From positions 115,144,534-115,208,533 of the forward strand of contig NC_051083.1 in NCBI RefSeq assembly GCF_004664715.2: a DNA stretch of 64,000 nt. The letters run 5' to 3'. Positions 10,409 to 20,594 of the stretch are shown here, piece after piece (the stretch's first letter is position 1; each line of letters starts with the position of its first letter). The stretch comes from Peromyscus leucopus. Lineage: Eukaryota; Chordata; Mammalia; Rodentia; Cricetidae. The translations under genes and the position numbers were made by a program. The notes under the pieces were generated by a model. That model ran no database searches. It saw only the letters and a list, made by a program, of their open reading frames with translations, and was not told the DNA's origin.

Positions 10409-11162
10409 AATTCCCCCTTTTTGTATAAACAAAAGCAAAGGTTTTAGCTAATATAGAAAAACTATATACAAGTAAGTACAATATACAAATATATACAGGC
10501 AATAATTACATTAAAATGTCTAGTCCATTAGCATTTGACAAATTCAGAGAAAATACTTCATTATTTATTATATCTTGGTGAGTACAAAGTAATTTACCTA
10601 ATTCACTTTCTATCCTAACTTGCATTACCAACCCAAAACTATCTTTTGATGTCTCTCAAGCTTATTCACATTACACTTCTTTTATGAGTGTCTATTTTTG
10701 AAACTGGCAACAAGGAAAACTATAACTATCTGGTCTTCAACTCCCTCAGAGACCTGAAAAGGATATAGAATTACCTGAGCAAACAGGAAACACAGAGCAA
10801 ACAACTTCCCAAAATAAGAAATGACAGAAACAGCTGGCTGCCTGGACAGTCAGCCAAGGTTCCTCTGCAATGTTGAGGCATCCATCTTTGGCCTACAGGC
10901 CTAGCATTTCTGACAGACTTTTCTTTGAGGCAGAATTTTTGAAGGACTGTCCCACCTTGGCAAAGTTCTGTAGTCACTTTCTTTCTATCCTGCTTGTCCA
11001 ATTTGGACAACAGACTGTCAGAAGTTGAGATAAGGGCAATTTCTTGCCCAGTGACTAACTTTTGTCACAAAGAAAGTAAACTCTGTATGGAGTTTCTTCA
11101 ATACCCACCATTTTCTCTGAAGTAGTTTGGTGCTGCTAGGAGCAGATGTGTCTCATTGTCAT
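10409..11162 (-). mobile_element. ERV internal remnant, no gag/pol recognised
   Basis: This continues from the polypurine tract, away from the LTR, as the 3' internal part of the same minus-strand element. A 79-codon frame at 10771-11010 is open, but I cannot assign it to gag, pol or env. The end at about 11162 is set by a 44-base segment (11119-11162) that also occurs in the element at 58954-60835. The 5' LTR and most of the interior are absent, so the copy is truncated. Confidence 0.55.
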
Positions 11163-12400
11163 TAAAAAATAAAAAAACCTTATGAGACCTACCTGTGTTT
11201 TTATAATAAGTGCTGGAGAATCTAAACTTTTGTCTTAATACTTATATGGCAAACACTTTACACATTGAGCAATTTCTCCAGCCCCAGGAGTTATTTTATT
11301 CTTTTCTGATCAAAAGGAGCATGAGAACTCCTAATTACTCATTTCTTCACAGGGCCTGAAAAAGACCATAAGTCTCTTCCTCAATATAACTATCAAGTAG
11401 CAGTCTTCCCACAATAGTTAAGTACTGTTATCTTTGCTATGGGATCTTGGCTATCAGTGAAATGGTAATTTAGAGTCTTAGACAAATCCAAGGAATCTTA
11501 TGATGCAAAAGGGGTTTCAGAAGTGACTATAAGCACCATCATATCCCTACAAGGATATGTGGTGGACCAACTTTAATTATCAAACTATGAGCTTTGTTCA
11601 TTGAAAGATATTCTTTCTGTCTCTTTCATACAACAAACTTATATTGAATATCTGCTTGTCCTGGGTATGTCCAGTAGTATTGTGACATTTCCTTCATCAA
11701 CTAAGTAAGGGTATGAAAGTTTTTCTGAATGTCAAAAACACTGGAAAGAAATATAATGATATTCACAACCAACAAGTGGTCAAGGATATTACATGTCCTA
11801 TAATGCTTAAGACTGTATTGTGTAATTCTCATGGCAAAAGTGTCTCATCTTAAATGTCAATAACACCTTTGTAGAGAAGTAATAGTATGCAAGCCAGGTT
11901 TAATAGTCTGGACTTTCCACGACTGTGGCTATTATTTACCATCATCCTGCTCCTATTGAGCTGCATTAAAGGGAGTTCTTAGTCCATTTATCAAACAGGC
12001 ACTACTGTGTCTTTGCTGTAAAAGAACAAAAGGTAGTCTTTAAATTTAGAGTTATCAGTGTAATTGGAAAATCATGCATTTGTGACTAAAAATTAAGGAC
12101 ATTTCTCAAACAGCATGCTAATTAATACATATTTCCTTCCAAAAGTAGAGTGGTATAATTAAAATGGAATAATTTTCAGAATCTGGTAGAACTGAGCTGA
12201 AATTCTGGAGTTCAAGTTGTATTTCTGTAAGTACCTGAACAAGATAAGCAATATTACATTGGTTTTTATTATAATCCACAAAATGAGATATTTACATGGC
12301 CTAGATTGTTATTCCACATAATGATTTATAATAACACATTTTATCTAATACAACATTGGTAACATAGAAAATGTTCAGTATATAATAGTTTTGATTATAA
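11163..12400. other. Unique sequence with one SINE scrap
   Basis: About 11195-11286 ends in GAGCAATTTCTCCAGCCCC, the reverse complement of the head of a B2/B3-type SINE. The rest, to 12400, shows no repeat I recognise and no gene; ORFs are short. Confidence 0.5.
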
Positions 12401-12413
12401 GAACATAATGTAA

Positions 12414-12584
12414 GCCGGGCAGTGGTGGCGCATGCCTTTAATCCCAGCACTCGGGAGGCAGAGCCAGGCGGATCTCTGTGAGTTCGAGGCCAGCCTGGGC
12501 TACCAAGTGAGTTCCAGGAAAGGCGCAAAGCTACACAGAGAAACCCTGTCTCGAAAAACCGAAAAAAAAAAAAAAAAAAAAAAA
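12414..12584 (+). repeat. B1 SINE, full length
   Basis: A 7SL-derived SINE beginning GCCGGGCAGTGGTGGCGC, with an internal Pol III B-box-like GTTCGAGGCCAGC and an A-tail of about 23 bases. It is flanked by a 13-bp duplication, GAACATAATGTAA at 12401-12413 and 12585-12597. The tail half, TGAGTTCCAGGAAAGGCGC, is the form typical of cricetid rodents. Little divergence and an intact tail indicate a young insertion. Confidence 0.97.
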
Positions 12585-12597
12585 GAACATAATGTAA

Positions 12598-13060
12598 TTA
12601 AAAGCATTTCCCTCTATGGGAGTAAAATAGTTTTATATATGTTAGTATTTGAAACCATGAAGTAAAATACAAGCCCCAAATGATAAGACAGTGTAAATTG
12701 TTTTATTCTCCTTTTAAACATTTCTGTCACTTTGGATTTGCAACCATTTCAACCTTAATGCTTGGCTATTACTCTATATTGGTTTAAAAGAACATAGGTC
12801 ATGCTTGGTAAAAACAATACATTTTGGTATTTTGAAAGAAAGCAAGTATTTTAACAACATCACAAACTAAATGTAACTAAGTTATAATCACAGTACACTC
12901 CATTTAATAATAGCAGAATTCTATCACCATCATAGAATGTAGAATACACAAAGCATAAGAAATATGAAAACAGTTGAAAGTGCATAAATACGGTTTGTGA
13001 TCACTTATAGAAGAAACCTATAACAGAAATTTATCAAGACAATTTTCCTATCACTTCAAA
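12598..13060. other. AT-rich unclassified sequence
   Basis: No gene and no repeat that I can name. Composition is AT-rich and similar to the neighbouring old L1. Confidence 0.5.
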
Positions 13061-13375
13061 ATTAAATAGTATACTCAAAAATAAGTGGATCAATGAAGAC
13101 ATTTCATGGGAAATTAGAATATATTTGGGATGAAGTGAAAAGGAAAATATTAGACATCAAAAATACATGACAATTTTTGGAAGCAATGTGGAGAATTAGA
13201 AACTTAGTATACTATTGGTTGGCTAGCAAAAGGTTTCAGCTACTATAAAAATTAAAAGAAAAAGAACAGTATGGAGTTTTCTCAAACACTTAAAAGTAGA
13301 TTCACCATACAATCTAGAAATCCCATTTGTGAGTATATGCCCAAAGGAATTAGAATTAAAATACTGAAATGAGTC
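13061..13375 (+). mobile_element. Old L1 (L1M-type), part 1 of an interrupted copy
   Basis: The block resembles the ORF2 end: AACAGTATGGAGTTTTCTC, then CACCATACAATCTAGAAATC and CCCAAAGGAATTAGAAT. The LTR at 13382-13901 splits it, and it resumes after the duplicated CTATAG. Confidence 0.75.
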
Positions 13376-13381
13376 CTATAG

Positions 13382-13901
13382 TGTTGCCAGAGTCTTCCTG
13401 CCTTGCCCACAGTCAGGACAAATCCTTGTCACCCGCCAGTCCCACAGCCGCTCAGACCCAACCAAGTAAACACAGAGACTTATTTTGCTTACACACTGTA
13501 TGGCCGTGGCAGGCTTCTTGCTAACTTTTCTTATATCTTAAAGTAACCCATTTCTAGAAATCTATACCTTGCCACGTGGCTCGTGGCTTACCAGCATCTT
13601 CACATGCTTCTTGTGCTGGCGGCATCTGGCAGGCAGTCCTTCTGCCTTCCTGTCCTTTTATTTCTCCTCTCTGTTAGTCCCGCCTATCCTTCCTGCCTAG
13701 CCACAGCCGATCAGGTTTTATTTATTGATCAATCAGAACAACTTGACATACAGACCATCCCCCAGCACAGCCAAGTGTAGACCATCTCAGACACCTGCAC
13801 TTAGGCCCATGGTCCTAATCATCCTCTATGCGGACCTACGGGGTAACGCCACAAAGAACCCAAGAAGGGCTCCCACAGGACATACAGAACATCCCACAGC
13901 A
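13382..13901 (-). mobile_element. Mosaic solo LTR, ERV2-like, 520 bp
   Basis: Flanked by a perfect 6-bp duplication, CTATAG at 13376-13381 and 13902-13907. Most of it (13382-about 13760) is the same LTR family as 3712-4103. The 5' end, read on the minus strand, is composite: about 23 bases of that family's start, then about 115 bases matching the start of the different LTR at 50903-51239 (plus-strand CAGCACAGCCAAGTGTAGACC pattern), then the family start again. It is about 130 bp longer than its relatives for this reason. The copy is a solo LTR. Confidence 0.88.
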
Positions 13902-13907
13902 CTATAG

Positions 13908-14480
13908 TCTCATGTTAATTTTAGCACTACTCCTTATAGTCAAATGCTTAAACTGTATGTTTACAGATAGATGTAGAAATAAGGAAAAGGTGATCTATTA
14001 TTATAAGAGAAAGGAAAACCTATCATTTTCAACAACTTAGAAGAATCTGGGAAACATCATACTAACTGAAATAAAGCAGATGAGGGAAGTATATGCTTCC
14101 TAATGTAATGTATAAGTGAATTCTTTAAAAAATGATCTCATAGTAGCTGAAAGTATAATCAGAGTTACCCAAGATTCAAGGGCATAGAGGATAAGAGGGG
14201 CCAGTGACAAGTCATTAAATGGGTACAGTGTTACACTCAGAATGAGTAAACTTTGGAGGTTTGTGGTATAGTGGGGTGGATGTAATCAGTAATTGAATGT
14301 CATGCATCTTTAAATGACTAGAAGAATTTTAATGCTATTACCAAAAAGAAAAGATAAATGTTTAAAATCTACTTGATTTGGCCATTCTACAATGCATAGA
14401 TGAGTTAAAATATTACATTGTACCCCACAAATATGTATGCTTATGTAAGCATAAACATTCTGTAAATAAAAATTAGAAGT
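13908..14480 (+). mobile_element. Old L1 (L1M-type), part 2, 3' end
   Basis: This continues the L1 interrupted at 13375. It carries AACATCATACTAACTGAAAT, then AAAATGATCTCATAGTAGC, then a 3' UTR run ending ACATTGTACCCCACAAATAT, the typical last block of old mammalian L1. Confidence 0.75.
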
Positions 14481-15112
14481 TATTATGAAAAATAAAGTAA
14501 TAAAGAAATCCTGCCATATACTACATGAATGAACATTGAAGGCATGGTTAGTGAAATAGTCTAGTAATGAGATAAATATTGCATAGTGACATTTGTATAT
14601 ATGTAGATACAAAAAATATCCAAACTCACAGAAGCAAGAAATGCAATTGTGATTGCTAGTGTCTGATAAAAAGCATAAACAAGCCGGGAGTTGGTGGCGC
14701 ACGCCTTTAATCCCAGCACTTGGGAGGCAGAGCCAGGCAGATCTCTGTGAGTTCGAGGCCAGCCTGGGCTACCAAGTGAGTTCCAGGAAAGGCACAAATC
14801 TACACAGAGAAACCCTGCCTCGAAAAACCAAAAAAAAAAGCATAAACAGTGTGTATAATTTCATTTATAGATGAGTAATTTCTAGAGATCTACTTTATAA
14901 CATAGTGCTTAAAATTAAGAGCACTCTATTGTAGATTTTAAATTTTGCTAAGAGGGCAGATCTCATATGACATGTTACTATTATCCTACTCCCTCAAAAT
15001 GTACATAAGCAAATTTTGGGGAGTGGCAAATATTTGTTATCATGATTGTATTGATTGTATCACAGATATCTGTATGCATCCAAACCCAACAATTTGTGTA
15101 TATTAAATATAT
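14481..15112 (+). mobile_element. Second old L1 3' end, interrupted by B1
   Basis: A separate L1 tail starts about 14500 (AAGAAATCCTGCCATATACTA, then TGAACATTGAAGGCATGG) and resumes after the B1 at 14848, running to about 15110. It resembles the region from the end of ORF2 into the 3' UTR. The edges are approximate. Confidence 0.6.
14683..14836 (+). repeat. B1 SINE, full length
   Basis: Begins GCCGGGAGTTGGTGGCGC, with the B-box-like GTTCGAGGCCAGC and a short A-tail. Flanked by a duplication containing AAAGCATAAACA (14670-14681 and about 14837-14848). It sits inside an old L1 3' end and is therefore younger than it. Confidence 0.95.
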
Positions 15113-15140
15113 ATGTGTGTGTGTGTGTGTGTATGTGTGT
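15113..15140. repeat. (TG)n microsatellite
   Basis: About 28 bases of TG with one TA interruption, at the end of the L1 tail. Confidence 0.95.
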
Positions 15141-15189
15141 TTTGTATGCAACTGATACATCAATAAAACTGCTGAAATACAATTTCAAA

Positions 15190-15510
15190 TTAATTTAATA
15201 GAGAAAGGAAAGGCATACATATGGAAATGGAAGAAATTATCTGATTGGCTGACAGTGTGGTTATCTATTCAGGAAATCTTAGCAAATGAAAATAAGATAT
15301 ACTACAAGTAACAAATGAGTTCAGCAGGATCACAGGACACAGTGTCAATACACAAATATTGATTTTAACTCTAAATGCAAGTAATGGCAATTAAGAAACA
15401 AAACCATTAAAGTGTATATATGTGTCATTTAAAATAGTTAAATAATACTACAACAAAACATATGAGATCTGCAGGATAAAAAGTATGGAACACTACTTAA
15501 AGATATCAAA
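15190..15510 (+). mobile_element. Old L1 ORF2 fragment
   Basis: GAGTTCAGCAGGATCACAGG, then GTCAATACACAAATATTGAT, corresponds to a well-conserved L1 ORF2 segment (family pattern 'gaattcagcaaagt...caaaatcaat'). It is diverged, with frameshifts. Confidence 0.65.
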
Positions 15511-15514
15511 GACC

Positions 15515-15625
15515 TAAGCCAAGATCTACAATCCTAGCACTTGGGAGGCTAAAAGATGAGGATAGTGAGTTCTAAGCCAGTGTGGAATAGATTATGAATA
15601 CCTGTCAAAGAAAGGAAGAAAGGGG
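15515..15625 (+). repeat. Old B1-like/7SL-derived SINE fragment
   Basis: TACAATCCTAGCACTTGGG, then GAGGCTAAAAGATGAGG and AGTTCTAAGCCAGTGTGG, follows B1 order but with strong divergence. It is an early B1 or proto-B1 relic. Confidence 0.65.
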
Positions 15626-16417
15626 TAAAAAAGAATTTGGAAGGCTCATATCACTCCGTTTTAAAACCAGCCCCTATCTACTAATGATAGCATGGAGTTT
15701 CATAATCAAGGTATTTGCATTTCATAAAACTCCTTTACTTTTCTCTATCAGAAATTAATTATATATATTCATTTCCTTTAAATTCTCAAAATTTTCTATA
15801 TTTCATCTCATATTTTTTAAAAGTTTGCAAAGGAAAACTACCATTGTTATAACAACAAAAAGTTTCACAGCGAGATGGACATTATTATTGTTTTTAAATC
15901 CCCTCTCTCTATTAATTTTGAATAATCCATTAGCTATTAAAGATTTCATAAAATATTTGTATGTATATTTAACACATGTGATACCTATATCATAAGGATA
16001 CAGCAGTTTTTACAAGTATGGCAGTGAATGGAGCAGATAATAGCAAAGGAATAAACATCGTAGAAGAGGAGGAGGAAAGATTGAGAAAGCCAAAATTTGT
16101 GGAGAAATGTGCAAAATAGCATCTTATGGATATAACAGGACCATCACACTAATAAATGCACAGCAGTTGCCCTGCTTGTAGCAGACCTGTAACAAGATAA
16201 GCCAGTTAATACTCTAACATATATGGGAAAGATACTTATGAGGCTTCACTCCTAGATGAGGAGCTTTTGGCAATTTGTGACTTTTTTTTTCATTTTTCTT
16301 TAAGAAATTTTCTACTCACACCACATGCTATCCACAGACTCCCCTTACTCCCTCCTCTTATATTTTTGGTTGTGAGCCTAGCCTTTAACGACTGAGCCAT
16401 CTCTCAGCAGCGCCAGA
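15626..16417. other. Unclassified AT-rich sequence
   Basis: No gene is seen. The end, about 16300-16415, contains TTGGTTGTGAGCCTAGCCTT followed by ACTGAGCCATCTCTCAGCA. That is a recurrent rodent repeat fragment on the minus strand, ending in a SINE-like head. Confidence 0.45.
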
Positions 16418-16839
16418 TGTAGATGTAACCAACAGTCTTATTAAATAAGAAACACAGAACCAATGTAAAAGAGAAAGCCGAGAGGTCAGAGCTCAGAGCT
16501 AAAATCTCACCCTTCCTCCTGCGGTGTCCCAGCTTCCCGAAAGAGAGCTATATCCTGTCTGTCCGTCTTTTTATAGTATTTTGTTCTGCCTTCTCATTGG
16601 TTGTAAACCCAAACACGTGACTGCCTCATCACTGTCTGTATGTACAGCCCCCCAGGTCTTAAAGGCATATGTCTCCAATGCTGGCTGTATCCCTGAACAC
16701 ACAGAGATCTATGGGATTAAAGGCGTGCGCCACTACCGCCACACTCTTGCTATGGCTCTAATAGCTCTGACCCCCGGGCAACTTTATTTATTAACATACA
16801 ATCAAAATCACATTTCAGTACAATTAGAATACCACCACA
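16418..16839 (-). mobile_element. Solo LTR with embedded SINE-like module and TATA box
   Basis: TG at 16418 and CA at 16838-16839 bound an LTR-like block. On the minus strand it reads AATAAATAAAGTTGCCCGGG, a B1-like patch GCGCACGCCTTTAATCCC, a TATA box (TATAAAAAG, plus coordinates about 16566-16574), and AATAAGACTGTTGGTTACA. The AATAAA/GGGGTCAGAG start and AATAAGAC end link it to the LTRs at 10031-10408 and 29060-29701. No matching duplication is found; the right edge runs into a CCA/CAT-rich tract that may have erased it. The 111-residue ORF across it is not a host gene. Confidence 0.7.
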
Positions 16840-16892
16840 ACCACCACCATCAAAACTAGCACCATCATCTACCACTACCACCACCACTATTA
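16831..16892. repeat. (CCA)n-like trinucleotide tract
   Basis: Imperfect CCA, CAT and ACT triplets directly follow the LTR. They probably expanded at the insertion edge. Confidence 0.8.
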
Positions 16893-17275
16893 TCTTTTGA
16901 TGTTAAGAAAATAACAGGGTACAATGCTGAAGATGCTAATATTTGCTTCAGGACTCCAGAAAAAGAAGAGCAGCCCTATTCTTGAAGAAGATCTTTATTA
17001 AATCATAATGGCAGAAATGTAGGTGAGACAGAGAGATAAATTGAGACTGAAATCAATTATGTTACTCACCATGATGACAATATGCCATATAATGGGAAGC
17101 CAGAAGGCGAGAGACTTCATAAAAATAATGTCATGGAGGACCTTTTGGAGAAGAAAGTTTCCCACTGTGCTATGATTGTTTTCCTCCTCTGTTCTCCAAA
17201 GGTGTCTGGGAAGGAATTCTCAATGAAGAAATTTTCAAGCATAGACTCAGAGATCTGGCTAGAAATCTCATTTAA
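16893..17275. other. Unclassified sequence between LTRs
   Basis: I see no gene or nameable repeat. It ends in the GTTAT (17276-17280) that was duplicated by the next LTR. Confidence 0.5.
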
Positions 17276-17280
17276 GTTAT

Positions 17281-17645
17281 TGTGGTGATTTGAATAAAAA
17301 TGGTCCTCATAAGCTCATAGGGAGTGGCACTATTAGGAGGTGTGACCTTGTTGGAGTAGGTGTGGCTTTGTTGGAGGAAGTGTGTCACTAGGAGGTGGGT
17401 TTTGAGGTTTCAGAAGCTCAAGTCTGTTCAGTATGTCACTGTCACTTCCTGCTGCCTATGGATCCAGATGTAGCATTCTCAGCTACTGTCCAGCACCATG
17501 TCTGTCGGCAAGATACCATGCTTCTCACCATAACAATAACTGACTAAACTGCTGAACTCTAGGCCAGCCTCAATTAAATGTTTTCTTTATAAGAGTTGCT
17601 GTGGTCATGGTGTCTCTTCACGGCAATAAAACCCTAACTAATACA
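17281..17645 (+). mobile_element. Solo LTR with 5-bp TSD (ERVL/MaLR-like), 365 bp
   Basis: Begins TGTGGTGATTTGAAT and ends ACTAATACA. It is flanked by a perfect 5-bp duplication, GTTAT at 17276-17280 and 17646-17650. A 5-bp duplication with TG/CA ends points to the ERV3 (ERVL/MaLR) class, not the ERV2 class of most LTRs here. Near the end, AATTAAATGTTTTCTTTAT is a plausible poly(A)/Pol II tail region. This is a common rodent repeat; the formal family name is uncertain. A related copy lies at 47410-48260. Confidence 0.82.
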
Positions 17646-17650
17646 GTTAT

Positions 17651-18510
17651 GTTCTGAATTAATAGCTTGTTTTGGTTTGTGAGGATCATACCTTGTAATG
17701 TTCAATCCTAATTCTAATGTCTCTGTTTAACCCCAGTAATGGCTTAAGACTAAAAAAATAACTTTACCAATGTTTACATTTGTGTATCATTTTAAATTCT
17801 TATTTGGAGAGGGTGACCAACAAATCATGAGAGATATAGTGAAACTGAGAGAAGGGTGCAGAGTCTAAGAGATTATAGAGAAACCATCATCTGTTCTTGC
17901 CTTTCTCCGTTGCTATAACTTCTACATTAGATCAGAGAGCAAAAATCAGTCACATGCAGTTTTCCCTGTAATAATCTAAACTCCAAGGACTGGGACCCTC
18001 AAAACCAACCCTTTATTGCAGATTTCTAACTCGACTGTATAATTTCTGTCGTCTCCTTCTCAACATATTCTGATTGACTCCCCACTCTTACAGAATCAAG
18101 TTCTAATATTATAGTTGGACACTGGAGCATCACCTATCACAGCCCCTTGCAAATTATTTTAGCTTTGACATTGATCATATTTATAAATATGCTTTGGGAA
18201 TTTCAGTCAGTAAGAACTGCATTGTCTTTGTGTGAAAGATGAAGATTAAGTCACGAGAGTGGGAAAACTCTACCATTTTAACTCGGTTACTTCTCCCCTA
18301 GAGTACATGCTGTGGAGCAGAGTCTGGTAGAAGGAAAGAAGAACATGATGCTAACAGATAATGCAATTTCTTTACGATCAAACTGGGACACTGGGCCAGA
18401 ATCACGTCATAGTGTGTCTGCCCTACATATATGAGTTTTTTTAAACCATTAAAGTAACATGCCCAATATCACTCTATTTGAGTCAGTTTCAGCCTCAGTG
18501 TCCTCATGTT
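17651..18510. other. Unclassified, no gene recognised
   Basis: AT-rich sequence without a young repeat. ORFs are short and unsupported. Confidence 0.5.
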
Positions 18511-18514
18511 GCCT

Positions 18515-18720
18515 GTGTTAGTACATTTTCTGTTACTACAACAAATTAGCTAAGGCTATGACAGAAAGAGGTTTACTAAGCTCACAGGCTGAAAGTCCAA
18601 ACAGCATAACATAGCTCTGTTGAAGGTCCCTTTGCTGAATTCTATAACGGCACATGGCATGGAACATGGGTGAGAGGTAGGGATTGTCTGGTCAAACAGG
18701 AAGCCCACGTATGGGGACAA
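18515..18720 (-). mobile_element. Old MaLR-like LTR fragment
   Basis: The plus strand begins GTGTTAGTACATTTTCTGTT, then GAAAGAGGTTTACTAAGCTC and ACAGGCTGAAAGTCC. This is the reverse complement of the 3' half of ancient mammalian MaLR-type LTRs. The match is by pattern only. Confidence 0.45.
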
Positions 18721-18774
18721 AGCATTCTCTTGATCTCCTTGCAGTCACAACCTTGAAAAATTACTACTACTCTT

Positions 18775-18828
18775 ATTTTTTAATTATGTGTGTGTATTTA
18801 CACATGGCATGTGTCTATATACATATAT

Positions 18829-18881
<53 letters not shown>

Positions 18882-19010
18882 ATGCAGACATTCCACATTG
18901 CATGTGGCGGTCAGAGAACCAACTCATGAGTTCCAAGGATTGAAGTCGGACAGTGGGCTTGGTGGCAAGTGCCTTTACCCTCTGAGTAATCTTGGTGGCC
19001 CAGTGCCACC
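18775..19010 (-). repeat. B3/B4-type SINE with (CA)n
   Basis: On the plus strand an AT/TG-rich tail and a CA tract (18830-18881) are followed by GCATGTGGCGGTCAGAGAAC and AGTGCCTTTACCCTCTGAG, then GGTGGCCCA. This is the reverse complement of a tRNA-derived SINE of the B4/B3 group. Confidence 0.7.
18830..18881. repeat. (CA)n microsatellite
   Basis: About 52 bases of uninterrupted AC, inside the tail region of a minus-strand SINE. ORFs spanning it are poly-Thr/His artefacts. Confidence 0.97.
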
Positions 19011-19517
19011 AATCTTGATATTTCCACCAAGGAAACCAAGCTTACATCATGTGAACACACGAGTGACCAACTCAACAAGTAGCACTCATAGATTCCTTTG
19101 TGTTTGTTTCCTTTGCCTTCCTCTTAGCAGTTAAAGCTTTTCTACCCTTAAGTTACGTGTCAAAACATTCTTCACAGGAAGCTCCTCTGACTGATGCTCC
19201 CTCTCTCAGCACCCCTTCTCTGCTTCCCCCAAAGCACGTAGAACTTGTTCATCATCATGTTGCTACCACGACTAACGAAAGTGAGGGCTCCAACTAGATG
19301 CCATAGTCCTGTCTTTTTTCAGTATTACCTCAAAACTTTCTTCTCACTTAGTGCACACAGCTCCATTTCCTCTAGGAGGTTCTACTTCTCTCACCATTTC
19401 CCAATGCTTTGCAATCATTTATTCCACCTCTAACTGTTGGAATTCTTTAATTCACTTGCTTCTTCATTAGTTTAATGTAGAATTATATTTGCTATACCGT
19501 GCTATACCTATGTCACA
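19011..19517. other. Unclassified sequence
   Basis: No gene is recognised. It is C/T-rich on the plus strand, which opens short chance frames. Confidence 0.5.
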
Positions 19518-19522
19518 ACAGG

Positions 19523-19708
19523 TTTTTTTTGTTTTTTGTTTGTTTGTTTGTTTTTGTTTTTGTTTTTTGAGACAGGATTTCTCTGTGCAGCTTTTGTGCC
19601 TTTCCTGGAACTCCCTCTGTAGTCCAGGCTGGCCTTGAACTCACAGAGATTCGCCTGCCTCTGCCTCCCGAGTACTGGCATTAAAGACATGCGCCACCAC
19701 CTCCCGGC
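19523..19708 (-). repeat. B1 SINE
   Basis: A T/GTTT-rich reversed A-tail is followed by GAGACAGGATTTCTCTGTG, the reversed B-box-like region GGCTGGCCTTGAACTC, and the head CCACCACCTCCCGGC. It is more diverged than the other B1 copies here. No clean flanking duplication is found. Confidence 0.95.
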
Positions 19709-20109
19709 AGATACAACATAGTTTTTGTACATTGTTTATGACTCCTGCCCCTTCATTACTTTTACTTCCTCTTCTCTCATACCTTGTCCAATCTTGTTTT
19801 TCCATCTCTTCCCTTCCCTTCTTTTCTTCCCAAAACAGACTCTGCCTTTTATTTTGCTTTCAGCCAACTTGACAGATCTGACAACACCCCAATCCCCAAC
19901 TTTAACTCCAATGTTTCTCTCAAGTTCTGGTTCTACATTTAAGTATTTACCAGACTTTCATCTGAAGATCACCTCAAGGCAAATGTCATCCACCTTCAGC
20001 TTGACCTTCTTCCTCAATCTCTGTCTCTATTAACTGGCCGATGTTGAGTATAACCAATTATTTCCTCATGCTTAGTCTCTATGTCGACTCTGGCACAATT
20101 CAACCTTCT
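19709..20109. other. Pyrimidine-rich unclassified stretch
   Basis: TTCC/TTCTC-rich sequence, giving a 102-residue chance frame at 19725-20033 of Ser/Phe/Pro/Leu bias. No gene features. Confidence 0.5.
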
Positions 20110-20594
20110 AAGTCCAATTGGCAAGAAAGAGGAGGGTTTGTAAGAGTGAGAATTGTTGAGACCAAGATTGGAAAAAGCACAGGGACAAATATTCAAACTA
20201 ATGGAAATACATGAACTATGAACCAATAGCTGAGGAGCCCCCAACTGGATCAGGCCCTCTGGATAAGTGAGACAGTTGATTACATTGAACTGTTTGGGAG
20301 GCCCCCAGGCAGTGGGATCGGGACCTGTCTTTAGTGCATGAGCTGGCTGTTTGGAACCTGGGGCCTATGCAGGGATACTTTGCTCAGCCTGGGAGGAGGG
20401 GACTGGACCTGCCTGGACTGAATCTACCAGGTTGAGCTGAATCCCCAGGGGAATCCTTGCCCTGGAGGAGATAGGAATGGGGGCTGGGCTGGGGAAGGCG
20501 GGGTGGGGGGGGGAGGACAGAGGAATCCATGGCTGATTTGTAAAATTAAATTAAATTATAAAATAAAAACAAAAACAAACAAACAAACAAAAAA
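20110..20594 (+). mobile_element. 5'-truncated L1 3' UTR, relatively young
   Basis: The order GGCAAGAAAGAGGAGGG, CAAGATTGGAAAAAGCACAG, CCAATAGCTGAGGAGCCC, CCCCAGGCAGTGGGATCGGG, CCCAGGGGAATCCTTGCCC is the tail of a modern rodent L1. A G-rich polypurine tract (20470-20520) and an A-rich end with a CAAA repeat follow. Divergence is low, so this is the youngest L1 in the window. No flanking duplication was found with confidence. Confidence 0.88.

Noticed and set aside
10771..11010. 79-residue gene with a hydrophobic C-terminus
   Set aside because: It lies inside an ERV interior remnant and has no recognisable domain; I keep it as part of the element.
16524..16859. 111-residue secreted or enzyme-like protein
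   Set aside because: The frame lies within an LTR on its antisense strand and ends in CCA triplets.
17281..17645. hAT-type DNA transposon
   Set aside because: I first took this for a rodent Charlie-like repeat. The TG/CA ends, lack of terminal inverted repeats and 5-bp duplication fit an LTR better.
20470..20520. G-quadruplex regulatory element
   Set aside because: The G-rich run is the normal polypurine tract of the rodent L1 3' UTR, so it is expected and not specific to this locus.
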